A stretch of DNA of 64,000 nucleotides from Parapristionchus giblindavisi (lineage: Eukaryota > Nematoda > Chromadorea > Rhabditida > Diplogasteridae), in NCBI GenBank assembly GCA_943737045.1, contig CALSFV010000328.1:124001-188000 (forward strand), written 5' to 3'. A model generated the notes under the pieces. That model saw nothing but the letters and a program-made list of their open reading frames with translations. It was not told the origin of the DNA and searched no databases. Positions within the stretch are counted from its first letter, which is position 1. Each line of letters begins with the position of its first letter. The position numbers were made by a program, and so were the translations under genes. Shown piece after piece: positions 1 through 11,490 of the stretch.

Positions 1-269
1 AATGCCGGGGAGGCGGAGTCTCCCTGCTCCGCGCTCTTGCATGAGTCGCGTGTCGCGTCGCGTGTGTCTAACTGTCTGCACTCTCTCTCGCGCGCGCGTT
101 GTCTCTCTTTTCTCTCGTCGCCTCGCTAGATTCCGCTCTCGAAACGCTGTGGTATTTATAATGATTGTTACTTTGAGGGCGAGAAGTATTTTGCAAAGTT
201 TTTGAGCCAAATTTGCCAAAAACCGAAAACCTGACCGAATTTTGAAAACATATGATTGTTACCTTTGAG

Positions 270-3200
270 GACGCGTGCACAAGCAAGCAGACGCCGCTCT
301 CATTCATCCGGTCGAGAAGTGCGTGTACTGCCAGGAGGTGTGGCCGTCGGCCCAGATGCCCCTGCACATGAAGCATGAACATCCTCGACAATACTTTGAG
401 GTAACTTAATAATTTAATTTAATTTAATTAGTAATTTAATTAGTAATTTATCATACACTGAATAAATGTTGCAACAAGTGATAAATGAATAGTGTGAATA
501 ATGTACTAACTTACTTAACTTACTAACTTACTTAACGTAACTTAGTAACTTGAAGTAAGTTAGTTAATAATCTTTTTTAAAGTCTTTTCTACATGACCAA
601 GTCGGAAAATACAACTTTGAAGTAACTTCGCTACCTCACTCAATGGTCTCTTCATTGCGCACACTATTTTTCTGTTCTCTAACAACGAGAGAGCATTGCG
701 CGTCGAAGAGACCATTGAGTGAGGTTACGCTCCGTTTAACTTACTAACTTACTTAACGTAACTTAGTAACCTGAAGTAAGTCAGTTAGTAATCTTTTTTT
801 AGTCTTTTCTACATGACCAAGTCTGAAAATACAACTTTGAAGTAGTTTATGTGGTGTTAAAGTCTCGGAAAAGTAGAAGGAAAGTGAAAAGTAGTGTTGC
901 ATAGCTTCGTAATTGACAAACGGTTACGATAAAAACCCTTTACGCGAGTGTTGGATTTCTATTTTTCCAGCTACTTTTAAAATCACAAATTTAACACTAC
1001 TTTTTTACTTTTCCATCTACTTTTCCAACATTTTAACACCACAATAAAGGGATCGTCACATCTATGGCTTATTTTATATAATTCATTTAAAAGTCGAATT
1101 TTGAAAAGGAAGTATTATGGAATAGTTAGGGATATTGTCACTCATCAAAATGTGGTCTACATTTGTACGCTTTCAATTGCAACTATTTTAATACATAATT
1201 CCCTCCCTCTCTCCGACCCCCCTCGCCTAAACATAATTCTCACTATTTATGTATCACTTGTTGTCACATTTATTCAATGTATGATAAATTAAATTTAAAA
1301 ATAAATTAATAATAGTTGTATATTCCAGAATGCAATGTTCAAGTGCAAGACGTGCAAGGCGTACGCGTTCTACTGCAGCAAGCTCTACTCCGACCATTAT
1401 GAGGTTTATTTATTTATTTATTTATCATACATCGCGAAGATGTTTTTCGCTTAAAAATCGTCATTATTAGATTCATTTTCTTTTATCAAGTGCCCTAAAA
1501 TCGACCTTATATAGTGGGCCAATCCTCGCACTACGGCAATGTACATATTTAATTGTCAGATATATACATATTTCACTCTTTCGTCTTTAGTCTTTAGTTT
1601 AGTTTTTAGTCTTTGGTCTTTGGTCTTTGGTCTTTAGTTTAGTCTTTAGTCTATTTCAGGCATCTTTATAGATAATTATGTACACATATTTCAGTCGTGT
1701 ACTGCTCGCCGAACGGGAGAAGCTCAGCCCCAATTGGTAGACGTCGCCACTCGTAGCATTCCGTTGCCAGTCAAGCTCCCGCCAGGAGCTTCTCAAGCTC
1801 TTCCAATGATTCCTATCGAAACTGCCGATAAGGTTGGTAGTCGAGTTGGAATACTGAAACTGAATAAAGGACACAGGACATATGTGGGCGGGTGGGACGC
1901 GAAAAATATCATTTTTTGACTGAATTCTGGTTACATGGTTTTCATTTTCCATGCGAATTTTGGCTAAATCTGGTGGGTCCGGTGCCAAAACCGGGTGGGT
2001 TCTTGCCGCCAGCGGCAATGCCGCCAACGTATGTCTCAGAACCAAAAAATGGTATCACTGTTTAGAATTGACTGGCCCACAATTAATGTAACATTATTCC
2101 TTGGTTTCAGGTAAAATTCAATATGTGCACTCTTTCGTAGGGTTTAGGCCACGCCCCCTTCTCGCTAACTTATCATAGTTTTGCGGCTTACGTGGCCGAC
2201 ATTGCCACACTAGCGGCAAGAGCGACCCGATTTTGGCACCCCACCCACCCGATTTTCCCAAAAATCTCTAACAAAATGAAATAACCACCTATGTAAAGTA
2301 TGCGACCTACCCGATTTTTGAGTCCGACCCACCCGGTTGTGCCTCTTGATATAATAATTATATTAAGGACACCGCATGTGCCCATTGTGATGTGACTCTC
2401 CCACAGACGTCATTGTTCCTTCACATGAAGAGATTTCACTGCATCGAGTATTATGCTGTAAGTTTCGCAATATTTATTTATTTATTTATTTGATACACCC
2501 GTGACAGGTGCGACAGCAAATACAATAACGAAATGTGGAATTAATTCGTACTTGAATATTTCCAGAATGCTCCCTATCACTGCTTTCGCTGCATGAGCGT
2601 CGGATTCTACAAGCACAGCGAATACGTCGTCCATTCTAAGGTGCGTTGAAAGCTGATATCTATAGGTCGAAAGTATGTTACAAACTGCCAAGCCTGACCA
2701 GATTTTGAGCCAAAATTTCACAAAAATCGATAAACCTGGTCGGATTTTGAGCCAAATTTGCCAAAAATCGAAAAAAAAAACCTAACCGGATTTTGAGCTA
2801 AATTTGCCAATTTTGAAAATCGGATTTTGAAAACCGATGACCTGGCTATTCGACCTATGCTGATATCCCAAAGATCAAAGATCAAAGATCACAACTTTTC
2901 AGATATGTAATGGTACGATTCCAACTGAGCTTGCCGATGATAATCCGTTCACTGTGACGATCGCAAACCTTCGTCTGGTCATTTCGAATATGCCTGAGAA
3001 ACCGATGGGTGAGTTTATTTAGTTTTTTTTAAAATAAGTGTCTTCATTTATAATAAATATATTTCAAATATTAGCAAATACAATATTATTATTAACAATA
3101 TTAGCAAATATTTCACAGCTTGATGTACACAGTGTGTACGCGGAGAGAAAACTTGCCCAAATATGGGCAACATATTTGCCACCTTGGCACACTTGTGCCC

Positions 3201-4277
3201 ACATTCAGGCAAATGGTGGCCCTCAAACCAGTGATTTACCCAAATACAAGCTATCATTTGTCTGAATGCGGGCAAATCGTTCGCCAACAAGGCATACTCG
3301 GGCAAATTTAATCTCTGCGTAACTGGTTGTGTGTTTCAGCACGAATCAATCGTAAACTAGTAGTGTGTTTCAGCACCATTCAATCGTAAACTAGTAGTGT
3401 GTTTCAGCACCATTCAATCGTAAACTAGTAGTGTGTTTCAGCACCATTCAATCGTAAACTAGTAGTGTGTTTCAGCACTGTTCAATCGTAAACTAGTAGT
3501 GTGTTTCAGCACTATTCAATCGTAAACTAGTAGTGTGTTTCAGCACTGTTCAATCGTAATGCGCAAGAGCGACTCCGTATGCGACACGGAACACTGGCTA
3601 CGTTCATGACGCCAATCGCATGTCCATTGTGCAGATCGCATTTCCACCCCAAGGATGTACGTCTCCTTGATCTCTTTTTAGTTAATTTAATTTAATTTAT
3701 TTTTTATTTAATTTATTTTAATGTTATTTCAATGAAATCTATTGTAATAAAATAAGATTTGAGACTTACAAGCGCTTAATGGTGGGTAGTATGACATCAT
3801 GCATTTTCGGCGTCCTCACCATTGTTTTTGGGGGCCGATTTTCGAAATATGGTGGGTCAATTTAGAAAATTATTTCGCTTAAAAATCGTCATTTTTAGCT
3901 TATTTTCGTAGCAAATGGCTGAAAATGAGCCATATATAGTGGGTGAATCCTCGCATTACGCGGGCATGACAATGTATGGTATGGCACTAAATTAAAATAG
4001 TAAGTAAGTAAGTAAGTAATTGATAGAAGTACAAGATTAAATTAGCATGCACTATGAATGTTGTAAAAAGTTTAGTTAAACTAAATTTTTTTTAATTAAA
4101 AATTAAAAAAATGTGACTCTTTGGTTTTTCAGTCTTACTGTGCAACGATGATCGAGATGTACAACCACCTGCAGAAGCGACATCAGAATAGGGAGCACAC
4201 ATCGTTTGTGTGCAAAGGATGCTCCGCGCACTTCGAGAATCCTCGTGATCTCAAGAGGCATCTACTGCTGCAATTGG

Positions 4278-4332
<55 letters not shown>

Positions 4333-7300
4333 CAAATCAAATTCTAAAGCCAACATTTGCAGCACAACCCACTTTCTCGTTGACTCTTCCCTTGTAATTT
4401 CAGAGCCGCGGCTTCTCCATCTGCTTCGATACACCAATAATCCTTCCCAAGTCGCACGATCCATCCGAGAAGAGAGACGTGCGCCAAGTAAATTCCACTC
4501 ATACCTTACACGTTGGTGGTCGAAAAGTACGTTACAAGCAACGAAGCCTGACCGGAATTTTGAGCCCAAAATTCCCGAAAAATCAAAAAAAAACCTGACC
4601 GCATTTAGGAGATTTTTTGATTACCTGACCGTATTTGAGCTTAAAATTCGCGAAAAAAAATCGAAAAACCTAACCGCATTTTGAAAATGTGTAACGTAGC
4701 TATTCGAACTATGCTTACATATCCTAAGTAATTCACTGATAAAATGTGTAGCAAGCATAGGTCGAATAGCTAGGTTATCGGGTTTTCAAAATTCGGTCAG
4801 GTTTGTCGATTTTTGGCAAATTTAGCTCAAAATCTGGTCAGGTTTTTTCGATTTTTGTGAAATTTTGGCTCAAAATCTGGTCATGATTGGTACTTTGTAG
4901 CATACTTTTCGAGCTATGGTAGCAAGTCGGTCAGTAAAAAGAATTTTTTTAATCTTATTGTTAATTTTTGAGCGAAACATTATTAGGCCGAACATAAATA
5001 CAATGAAGCGAAATTAATGTCTAAAAATTATACGTAATCACTTTGCAATGTGTATATTAATATTTTTGAATGGCTAGAACCCGAAATCGCGTATGAGCGA
5101 CGGAAATCCATCTCTCCTCTTCCCTCTGTTGTTAATGTGATTATGAACATATATATTTGATGGAATAAATAAGAATAACAGTAACAATGTTTTTAGCAGT
5201 CGTACGTGCCCAGTGAGCCCGGCCTAATCCGCTCAAGAGCTGTCGCCTCGCCGCCTATTGTTGTTGGTCCAAATGCCAAAAATGAGGGTATGTATGCACT
5301 TAAATTAACAATATAATAATAATAGATGTACAAGTATAGGTTTGCATGCACGTAAAATGTAAATTATTTAAAATAAAGATGTAGGCTGGTTATATTGTTG
5401 TGCCTTATGGTGTTTCGGGCTCATAATTTTAGTTCTAATTCGTGATCTTTCCCCACGTCAATTAGTCTACTTACAGTAGCGACGAAAAGTATTCGCCCAA
5501 AACTTTGCAATGTTATAACGTTTGACTCAGCTGAGCAATCGGGCTCATGTTTTGACAGGATACTATAGTGCTAGTGGGCATCATATCCTACTGACGTTGT
5601 TATGATTCGGCGTCGTATTATTGTGTAGCGATCCTGGAACACCTCAGTACTTACTCAGCGACAATTATTTCCTCAGCTAGATTTTTCTGAGACTTGTTGT
5701 TAACAGTGTATGAACAACATTTATTGAGGAGTAGAATCCGCTATGCGATCGATTCGAGCTAATTCATTTCTGTGTGAAATTCGAAATTTCCGACACCCCT
5801 GAAATTGGGCAAAAATGTCATAACTCAGTGTTCAGTGAAGCTGCAGGCTCCAAACTTGGCAGAGATAATATCCCTTGAGTGATACAAAACTTGGCCGAGT
5901 ATCAGCCCGATCGGTTGAATTTTGAGAAATTTCGAAAATTCATTTTTCTCATTTTTCGAGGTACAAGAAGTACGTGGGCGGATTAATTTCGATTCAGTTC
6001 AACACCAAGATGTCTTCTATATATAGTAGATAACAGTTTACTAGTGTTTCACGAAATGCCGAGTTCTTTCAGAGAAGTTATGATTGAAGAAAGGAGGTGG
6101 AAAATAGTTAACATTTTTTTCACAATTTTTCCAATAGTCTGAGACTTTGTCCGATTAGGCTCATACTATGTCATGGCAATTATCATGAAGTCAGAAGATG
6201 ATCCCGTATAATAGAATGGCTATTGATGCTCTTTTTGTCCCATAAAAATCATTTTAATTTTTTGGATTACATGAAAAAATCGGGGGGGGGTGACATTTCC
6301 GCAACGGCATTTCCGCAACCGACATTTCCGCAACCGACATTTCCGCAACCGACATTTCCGCAACGGGGAATAACTCGGCTCGTCGGAGTCCTAGAACCAT
6401 GCGATGGGTATCATTGTGATCAGCATCGGTAACACTATCATGTCACATATTGATCTTTGATCTTTGCTAACTCCGCTACATTTTTGCAATGAGGCGTGAT
6501 TTCGCTCAAAATCATTCAAGACGAGCGGGAAGGGTATCGTTCGACTCCTCATCACCTGTATATATCCAACCAATAATTGACCTTTGATCTTTTCCAACTC
6601 GGCCTCACATCGGCAACAAGAACCATCAGTCCGAAGTCGGTACCATATCCGGAAACCCAGTTCGGCGGGTCAGATTAAGTGCGGTGGGTCAGATTTCAGT
6701 ATAAATTGTCCAAATGGTCACTATGTGCGGGGTATGATCATGAGTTGTTGAAAACTACCGTAATCTACCGTAACCCGGTTCGGTTGGTCATGTCAAGTGC
6801 GGTGGGTCAGATTTCACTAAAAATCGTCAGAATGGCCACTACGTGTGCTTTACAGTAATTGACAACAGTTCATAACTGTTTCGCACACATATTGGTCATT
6901 CCGACAACTTTTAGAGAGATCTGACCCATCGCACTTGATCTGACCCACCGAACCGGGTTACGGTAGTTTACAATAACTCATAATCATACCGCACACATGG
7001 TGACCATTTGGTCAATTTATACTGTAATCTGACCCATCGCACTTGACCTGACCCACCGAACCGGGTTACGGTAGATTACGATAGTTTACAATAACTCATA
7101 ATCATACCGCGCACATAGTGACCATTTGGACAATTTATACTGTAATCTGACCCATCGCACTTGATCTGACCCACCGAACCGGGTTACGGTAGATTACGAT
7201 AGTTTACAATAACTCATAATCATACCGCGCACATAGTGACCATTTGGACAATTTTTAGTGAAATCTGACCCATGGCACTTGATCTGACCCACCGAACCGA

Positions 7301-9550
7301 GTTACGGTAGATTACGGTAGTCCGCCATAGCTAATAATGATATTGCACACGTAGCGGCTATTCAGACAATTTTTAGTGAAATCTGACCCATGGCACTTGA
7401 TCTGACCCACCGAACCGAGTTACGGTAGATTACGGTAGCTCACCACCGCGTGGAAGCGTGTGCGCGTGTCGCGAGGGTCTTGAAAGCAAGTTGAGAGACC
7501 TGGGTCTCTGAGGGGCTCTTTGGCGGTCGGCAAACCACATAAAGGGAGGCGATGCAAGGCTCCACCCTGCATTAACATTCGAGCGTTACATCCATTTTAG
7601 GACCTCGGTTTCACATGGTTCCGGATATGGTACCGACTTCGGACTGATGGTTCTTGTTGCCGATGTGAGGCCGAGTTGGAAAAGATCAAAGGTCAATTAT
7701 TGGTTGGATATATACAGGTGATGAGGAGTCGAACGATACCCTTCCCGCTCGTCTTGAATGATTTTGAGCGAAATCACGCCTCATTGCAAAAATGTAGCGG
7801 AGTTAGCAAAGATCAAAGATCAATATGTGACATGATAGTGTTACCGATGCTGATCACAATGATACCCATCCCATGGTTCTAGGACCCCGACGATCCGAGT
7901 TATTCCCCGTTGCGGAAATGTCGGTTGCGGAAATGCCGTTGCGGAAATGTCGGTTGCGGAAATGTCGGTTGCGGAAATGTCACCCCCCCAAAAATCGTGC
8001 CATAATTATTTTCCACCTCCTTTCTTCAATCATAACTTCTCTGAAAGAACTCGGCATTTCGTGAAACACTAGTAAACTGCTATCTACTATATATAGAAGA
8101 CATCTTGGTGTTGAACTGAATCGAAATTAATCCGCCCACGTACTTCTTGTACCTCGAAAAATGAGAAAAATGAATTTTCGAAATTTCTCAAAATTCAACC
8201 GATCGGGCTGATACTCGGCCAAGTTTTGTATCACTCAAGGGATATTATCTCTGCCAAGTTTGGAGCCTGCAGCTTCACTGAACACTGAGTTATGACATTT
8301 TTGCCCAATTTCAGGGGTGTCGGAAATTTCGAAATTCACACAGAAATGAATTAGCTCGAATCGATCGCATAGCGGATTCTACTCCTCAGTAAATGTTGTT
8401 CATACACTGTTAACAACAAGTCTCAGAAAAATCCAGATGAGGAAATAATTATCGCTGAGTAAGTACTGAGGGGTTCAAGGATCGCTACACAATAATTCGA
8501 CGACGAATCATAATAACGTCAGTATGATATAATGCCCACAAGCACTATAGTATCCTGCCAAAGCATGAGCCCGATTGCTCATCTGAGTCAGAAGTTATAA
8601 CATTGCCAAGTTTTGGGCGAATACTTTTCGTCGCTACTGTACATATGGATGGAGAAGTGGAGAAAGAGCAGCGATAGATAAGTGAAAGGATCTCTTGATA
8701 CACAATATAGGCAGATTTTTTTGTAAATTGCACTATGCTATTTTAAGGCAAACTTTATTGACATTGCTGAATTTGCTATCTTATAAAAGGCATGTTTGAG
8801 AAGAGCGGGAAACGCCTACGACATAGAATTCATCATAATATTCTTAATAATAATAATAATAATAATAATAATCGTATTTTTCTAGTGTCTGAATTGGTTC
8901 GTAATTGGCGTGCGGAGTGTCGTTTGGATGTTATTAATGTTCCAGTAAGAGTTCCGCTCCCGCCGTCATCGAGAAGTAGTGCCCCACGTGGACCCTTCAA
9001 CTTTGTTATGGTAAGCATACATTTTCGGTGCCCTCACCGAACTAGTTTTTATATAGTGGGTCGATTTAGAAAAATCGTTATTTTCCGCTTAAATTGTAAT
9101 CTTTCACATGAAAAAATTAGCTTTATATAGTGGTTCGACCCTGCAAATGAGCCGTATACTTAGGTCGAAAAGTATATAACAAAGTACCAAGCCTGACCGG
9201 ATTTTGAGCCAAAATTTCGCAAAAATCGAAATACCTGACCGGGTTTTGTGCCAAAATTTCACAGAAATCGAAAAACCTGACCGGATTTTGAGCCAAAATT
9301 TCACAGAAATCGAAAAACCTGACCGGATTTTGAAAACCGATAACCTAGCTATTCAACCTATGGTATAGGGTATATAATATAATTTTGTCGTCATCATTTG
9401 AAGGATCCTCCATCGCAGCGCGTGTTCTCATCGCTCAATCGTGCTCCGGCCAATCCTCGCGCCACCCACGCCCGACAACAGCAGGATGCACTTACCCGAG
9501 TAGATTTCATGTCGCCAATCTCGAACAACCCTCGACCTCGACCTCATTAG
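270..9550 (+). CDS. C2H2 zinc-finger protein, 3' part, 11 exons
   Basis: Probable nuclear zinc-binding, nucleic-acid-binding protein; the specific target is unknown. Exons read: 270-400, 1329-1403, 2368-2457, 2566-2640, 2903-3008, 3544-3656, 4133-4276, 4404-4487, 5197-5287, 8886-9010, 9404-9550 (stop TAG). Splice phases agree at every junction. Finger-like units follow exon borders: CVYC...HMKHEH, CKTC...H, CAHC...HMKRFH, CFRC...H, CPLC...HLQKRH and CKGCSAHF...H. After 4404 the protein becomes low-complexity (SPPIVVGP, VPLPPSSRSSAPRG, ARQQQD) with no finger. The first exon begins in phase 1 after a weak TTTGAG acceptor, so the start lies to the left or was missed; the open stretch at 2-205 is not convincing. 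The exon at 2368 also uses a weak acceptor (TATTAAG). The 5287-8886 intron contains the large foldback. Ortholog not recognised. Confidence 0.72.
617..742. mobile_element. MITE family A copy
   Basis: Inverted repeat with arms CTCACTCAATGGTCTCTTC and its complement, ending GTTACGCTCCGTTTAA. The central loop contains the GCGCACACTATTT and CGAGAGAGCATTGCGCG segments seen in the other copies. It is in intron 1 of the zinc-finger gene. Confidence 0.75.
848..1048. mobile_element. Palindromic element, family D
   Basis: Ends TGTGGTGTTAAAGTC and its complement AACATTTTAACACCACA. The arms are built of AAAAGTAGATGGAAAAGTGAAAAG-like sequence. A better-preserved copy is at 55955-56166 in the kinase gene. 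No coding potential. Confidence 0.7.
1430..1545. repeat. Intronic repeat family G fragment
   Basis: Contains the TTTTTCGCTTAAAAATCGTCA and ATATAGTGGGCCAATCCTCGCA blocks shared with 3790-3965, 9013-9150 and 35440-35665. Terminal structure unclear. Confidence 0.5.
2655..2862. repeat. Dispersed repeat family E (AAACCTGACCGGATTTTGAG)
   Basis: Internally repetitive: several phrases of the form CTGACCAGATTTTGAGCCAAA and AAAATCGATAAACCTG, bracketed by ATAGGTCGAAAGTATG and CTATTCGACCTATG, which are partial inversions. Other copies: 196-250, 4513-4712, 4745-4918 (opposite orientation) and 9163-9362. Confidence 0.7.
3139..3319. mobile_element. TA-flanked MITE (GAGAG-AAACTTGCCC type)
   Basis: Ends CGCGGAGAGAAAACTTGCCC and its imperfect inverse sit between TA dinucleotides at 3137-3138 and 3320-3321, as expected of Tc1/mariner-type insertion. 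The inside is rich in short GGGCAAAT inversions. It lies in the zinc-finger gene intron just upstream of the 34-bp array. A related element is at 36725-37060. Confidence 0.65.
3326..3560 (+). repeat. 34-bp tandem array carrying GT...AG mini-introns
   Basis: About seven copies of a 34-bp unit: 22 nt running GTAAAC...GTTTCAG, followed by 12 nt CACYNTTCAATC. The last 12-nt block is the beginning of the zinc-finger exon at 3544. Every unit therefore repeats a possible donor, a very short intron-like segment and the real acceptor. Confidence 0.9.
3790..3965. repeat. Intronic repeat family G
   Basis: Has the full set of blocks: TTTTCGGCGTCCTCACC, TGGTGGGTCAATTTAGAAAA, CGCTTAAAAATCGTCA, TATATAGTGGGTGAATCCTC. 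In the zinc-finger gene intron before the exon at 4133. Confidence 0.6.
4278..4330. repeat. (AAT)n microsatellite
   Basis: About 17 AAT units directly after the donor at 4277. The poly-Asn and poly-Tyr open frames read across it are artefacts. Confidence 0.9.
4513..4918. repeat. Two family E copies in inverted orientation
   Basis: 4513-4712 reads in the CTGACCGGAATTTTGAGCCC direction, and 4745-4918 reads as the complement (GGTCAGGTTTGTCGATTTTT). Together they can form a roughly 170-bp hairpin inside the zinc-finger gene intron. Confidence 0.65.
5086..5176 (+). mobile_element. LINE 3' tail fragment
   Basis: Carries CCGAAATCGC...GCGACGGAAATCCATC and ends TTTGATGGAATAAATAAG, matching the 3' end of the retrotransposon at 10559-11490. 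Extreme 5' truncation typical of non-LTR insertion. Confidence 0.7.
6294..6366. repeat. 15-bp CATTTCCGCAACCGA tandem repeat
   Basis: Four to five copies in the left foldback arm, mirrored at 7905-7985 in the right arm. Confidence 0.85.
6660..7440. repeat. Tandem/inverted array in the foldback core
   Basis: About seven copies of a roughly 115-130-bp unit containing GATCTGACCCACCGAACCG, GGTTACGGTAGATTACG and CATAGTGACCATTTGGACAA. The first two copies read in the opposite direction to the others. A stray related fragment lies at 37860-37965. Confidence 0.8.
8845..8872. repeat. (AAT)n microsatellite
   Basis: About nine AAT units just upstream of the zinc-finger exon at 8886. Confidence 0.9.
9013..9150. 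repeat. Intronic repeat family G
   Basis: Starts almost at the donor after the exon ending 9010. It carries TTTTCGGTGCCCTCACCG and TATATAGTGGGTCGATTTAG, and is closest to the copy at 35440. Confidence 0.6.
9163..9362. repeat. Family E copy
   Basis: Runs from TAGGTCGAAAAGTATATAAC to CTATTCAACCTATG, with three internal CTGACCGGATTTTGAGCC phrases. It ends about 40 nt before the last zinc-finger exon. Confidence 0.65.
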
Positions 9551-10130
9551 TCTATAATACCCTCAATATGATAGAAGTAAACGTCTTGAATGAAAGTTTC
9601 GACTACTATGGCTCATTTCTTTACCTTTTACCTTGTTACTGTTTCCTGAATATTGTTAATCAATTGTTATCGTTATCCATTTCATCATACGCAACAGTTA
9701 CCGTAGGCATTCTGTTTTTCCCCAGTTTTCCCAGTATCCAATAGTTTGCCTTTTGGAATACACACTTAACTCTTTATGATACTCAACCCTTTGCTTCTTC
9801 ATGTTCTCTATCCCACATAACTTAGCTTTAGTATTAGATACTATCAGTGTAGTATACTCATCAACTTTGTGTCAAATGCTGTGTACGAGTTTTCGTTTGT
9901 CAACCACACTACGGTAGTTCTGTACACTTTCATTCGTCTCATATCAATTTGATGTCATTTCAATGTCCTATTTTTGTCCGTTGAAATGATAAATTTTTGT
10001 GTTGTTGTTACTTGCTTATGATGGGTGTCCATCCCCGCGCAGTCAAATAGGCGGTGCTTGAATCACTATATAAAGGGTATATACTTCGTTAGACGCGCTC
10101 AGTATATGAGATCTATTCACTCCTACCACT
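9551..10130. other. 3' flank of the zinc-finger gene, nothing coding seen
   Basis: AT-rich sequence downstream of the TAG at 9548-9550. No exon, repeat family or clear polyadenylation hexamer was recognised. A TATA-like ACTATATAAAGG occurs near 10064. Confidence 0.4.
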
Positions 10131-10131
10131 A

Positions 10132-10222
10132 ATGGGGACCTGTGGTCTAGTGGATAAGAGGGGCCAGCAGAACAACGAGGGTTGCTCGGCTTGAAAGGTT
10201 CGACTCCCAGCAAAGGTTCTGC
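10132..10222 (+). ncRNA. tRNA-like sequence with A and B boxes
   Basis: TGGTCTAGTGG (A-box-like) is followed about 50 nt later by GGTTCGACTCC, a perfect Pol III B box. A clean acceptor stem could not be drawn (GGGGACC faces GGTTCTG), so this is more likely a tRNA-derived SINE head or tRNA relic than a working tRNA. A TATATAAAGGGTATATA sequence lies 60 nt upstream. Confidence 0.4.
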
Positions 10223-10449
10223 AAAAGATTCTCTCTACTCAACCAATCGTTTTGCACTCTGACGTACATACCTTATTCCCCTCTCCCTACGCTTTTGTCC
10301 TTGACTTGGCAGAGGTCCAGTAAAGTGAGTAGTTATCGCGAACTGACTATTTTCGAGGAGGACCTTTTCTGAACTCAAATGGTTGCATATTTTAAAATAA
10401 TTTATTGATAACTTATTCCTATTTTTATTAAATAATTTATTGTTCTTTG

Positions 10450-10475
10450 CATAATATTAATATTATTATTATTAA

Positions 10476-10515
<40 letters not shown>

Positions 10516-10556
10516 ATTATTATTATTATTATTATTATTGTTATTATTATTATTAC
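10450..10556. repeat. (ATT)n microsatellite
   Basis: About 33 interrupted ATT units immediately 5' of the LINE fragment. The poly-Ile and poly-Asn frames across it are artefacts. Confidence 0.9.
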
Positions 10557-10558
10557 TA

Positions 10559-11490
10559 AGACATTCATTCAATATACTATTGACCAAATTTCTGAATGGA
10601 GCAAATTATGGAACATGACCCTTTCACCTACCAAATGTACTGTAATGCACTTTGGCCCTCTTAAGAATAGAACCACTTATTTTCTCGACGGTTATGCTTT
10701 ATCCCCTTCTCCTATTGTTAAAGACTTAGGTATTCACATGACCCCAAATCTTAAGTTTAATGATCACATCTCCATTATTGCTAATAGAGCCAGACAAAGG
10801 GCAAATATTCTATTCAAGACAATATATTCTAATTCAAAAGAAATCTTTCTTAAAGCTTATTGTGTTTATGTTAGACCCATTCTTGAATCATCTACTGTTG
10901 TATTTAATCCCACCTCTAAGCACCTTACCAACTATCTTGAAGATGTCCAACGTAATTATACCAAAAGAATGTTAGCTAAATGTCGTTTACCTCCTTCACC
11001 TTATCATGATAGACTTTTGTCCCTTAATCTCTCTACTCTTGAATATAGGAGAGCTATTTATGACATTCAATTTATACATAATACTATGCATAAGATTAAT
11101 TTGTTCGATTCATCTAATCTGTTTTCTGTTCTTCCCTCACAACACAACCGTCTATCTCATCCACTTCGTATTGTTCTCCCACATAGGATTTCTACTACCC
11201 ATACGACATGTGCCTCTAGAAGTATAGATACTTGGAATACGCTCCCCTCCCAATTAGTTTTTTCTCCCCCCAAACCCTTCCGTGCAGGGTTATCAAATCT
11301 CCCCTCCAACCTCATCATTAAAGATTCTCGTATTCGTCCCTAAACCCCCATCCTTTAAAACTGCCACCGAGCCAAAACCGAAATCGCCTTATGCGACGGA
11401 AATCCATCTATCCCTCTTCTGATCCTATACATATCACCTTTTATTATTATATTTGATGGAATAAAGAAATAAATAAATAAATAAATAAAT
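10559..11490 (+). mobile_element. 5'-truncated non-LTR retrotransposon (LINE), RT C-terminus
   Basis: An open frame of about 260 residues ends at the TAA at 11341-11343. It has the features of the C-terminal part of a jockey/CR1-like reverse transcriptase ORF: SEWSKLWNMTLSPTKC, VKDLGIHMTPNLKFNDHI, IFLKAYCVYVRPILESSTVV and YLEDVQRNYTKRM. The YADD-type catalytic core lies upstream and is absent. The 3' UTR contains CCGAAATCGCC...GCGACGGAAATCCATC, TTTGATGGAATAAAG and a (AAAT)n tail to 11490. The frame is uninterrupted, implying a recent insertion. The same 3' UTR occurs at 5086, 48507, 54428 and, on the minus strand, 60285. Confidence 0.88.

Larger units (their letters stand above)
5474..8639. 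mobile_element. 3.2-kb foldback transposon flanked by TA
   Basis: The ends CAGTAGCGACGAAAAGTATT and its complement are flanked by TA at 5472-5473 and 8640-8641. Left arm about 5474-6658, right arm about 7617-8639; they pair over roughly 1 kb, the right arm lacking about 150 bp present around 6110-6270. TA flanks and CAGT ends suggest a Tc1/mariner-related non-autonomous element. No transposase frame was seen; the mirrored 68-residue open frames in the arms are simply the two copies of one sequence. The centre is a tandem array. It lies in the intron between zinc-finger exons 5287 and 8886, whose splice phases still match. Confidence 0.88.

Noticed and set aside
3326..3560. Possible CRISPR-like array (direct repeats with short spacers)
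   Set aside because: The unit is a continuous 34-bp tandem repeat with no unique spacers, in a nematode intron.
6391..7882. Identical 68-residue frames at 6391-6597 (minus) and 7676-7882 (plus)
   Set aside because: They are the two mirrored copies of foldback arm sequence, with no domain.
10447..10587. Poly-Ile and poly-Asn frames on both strands
   Set aside because: Translation of an ATT microsatellite next to the LINE fragment.
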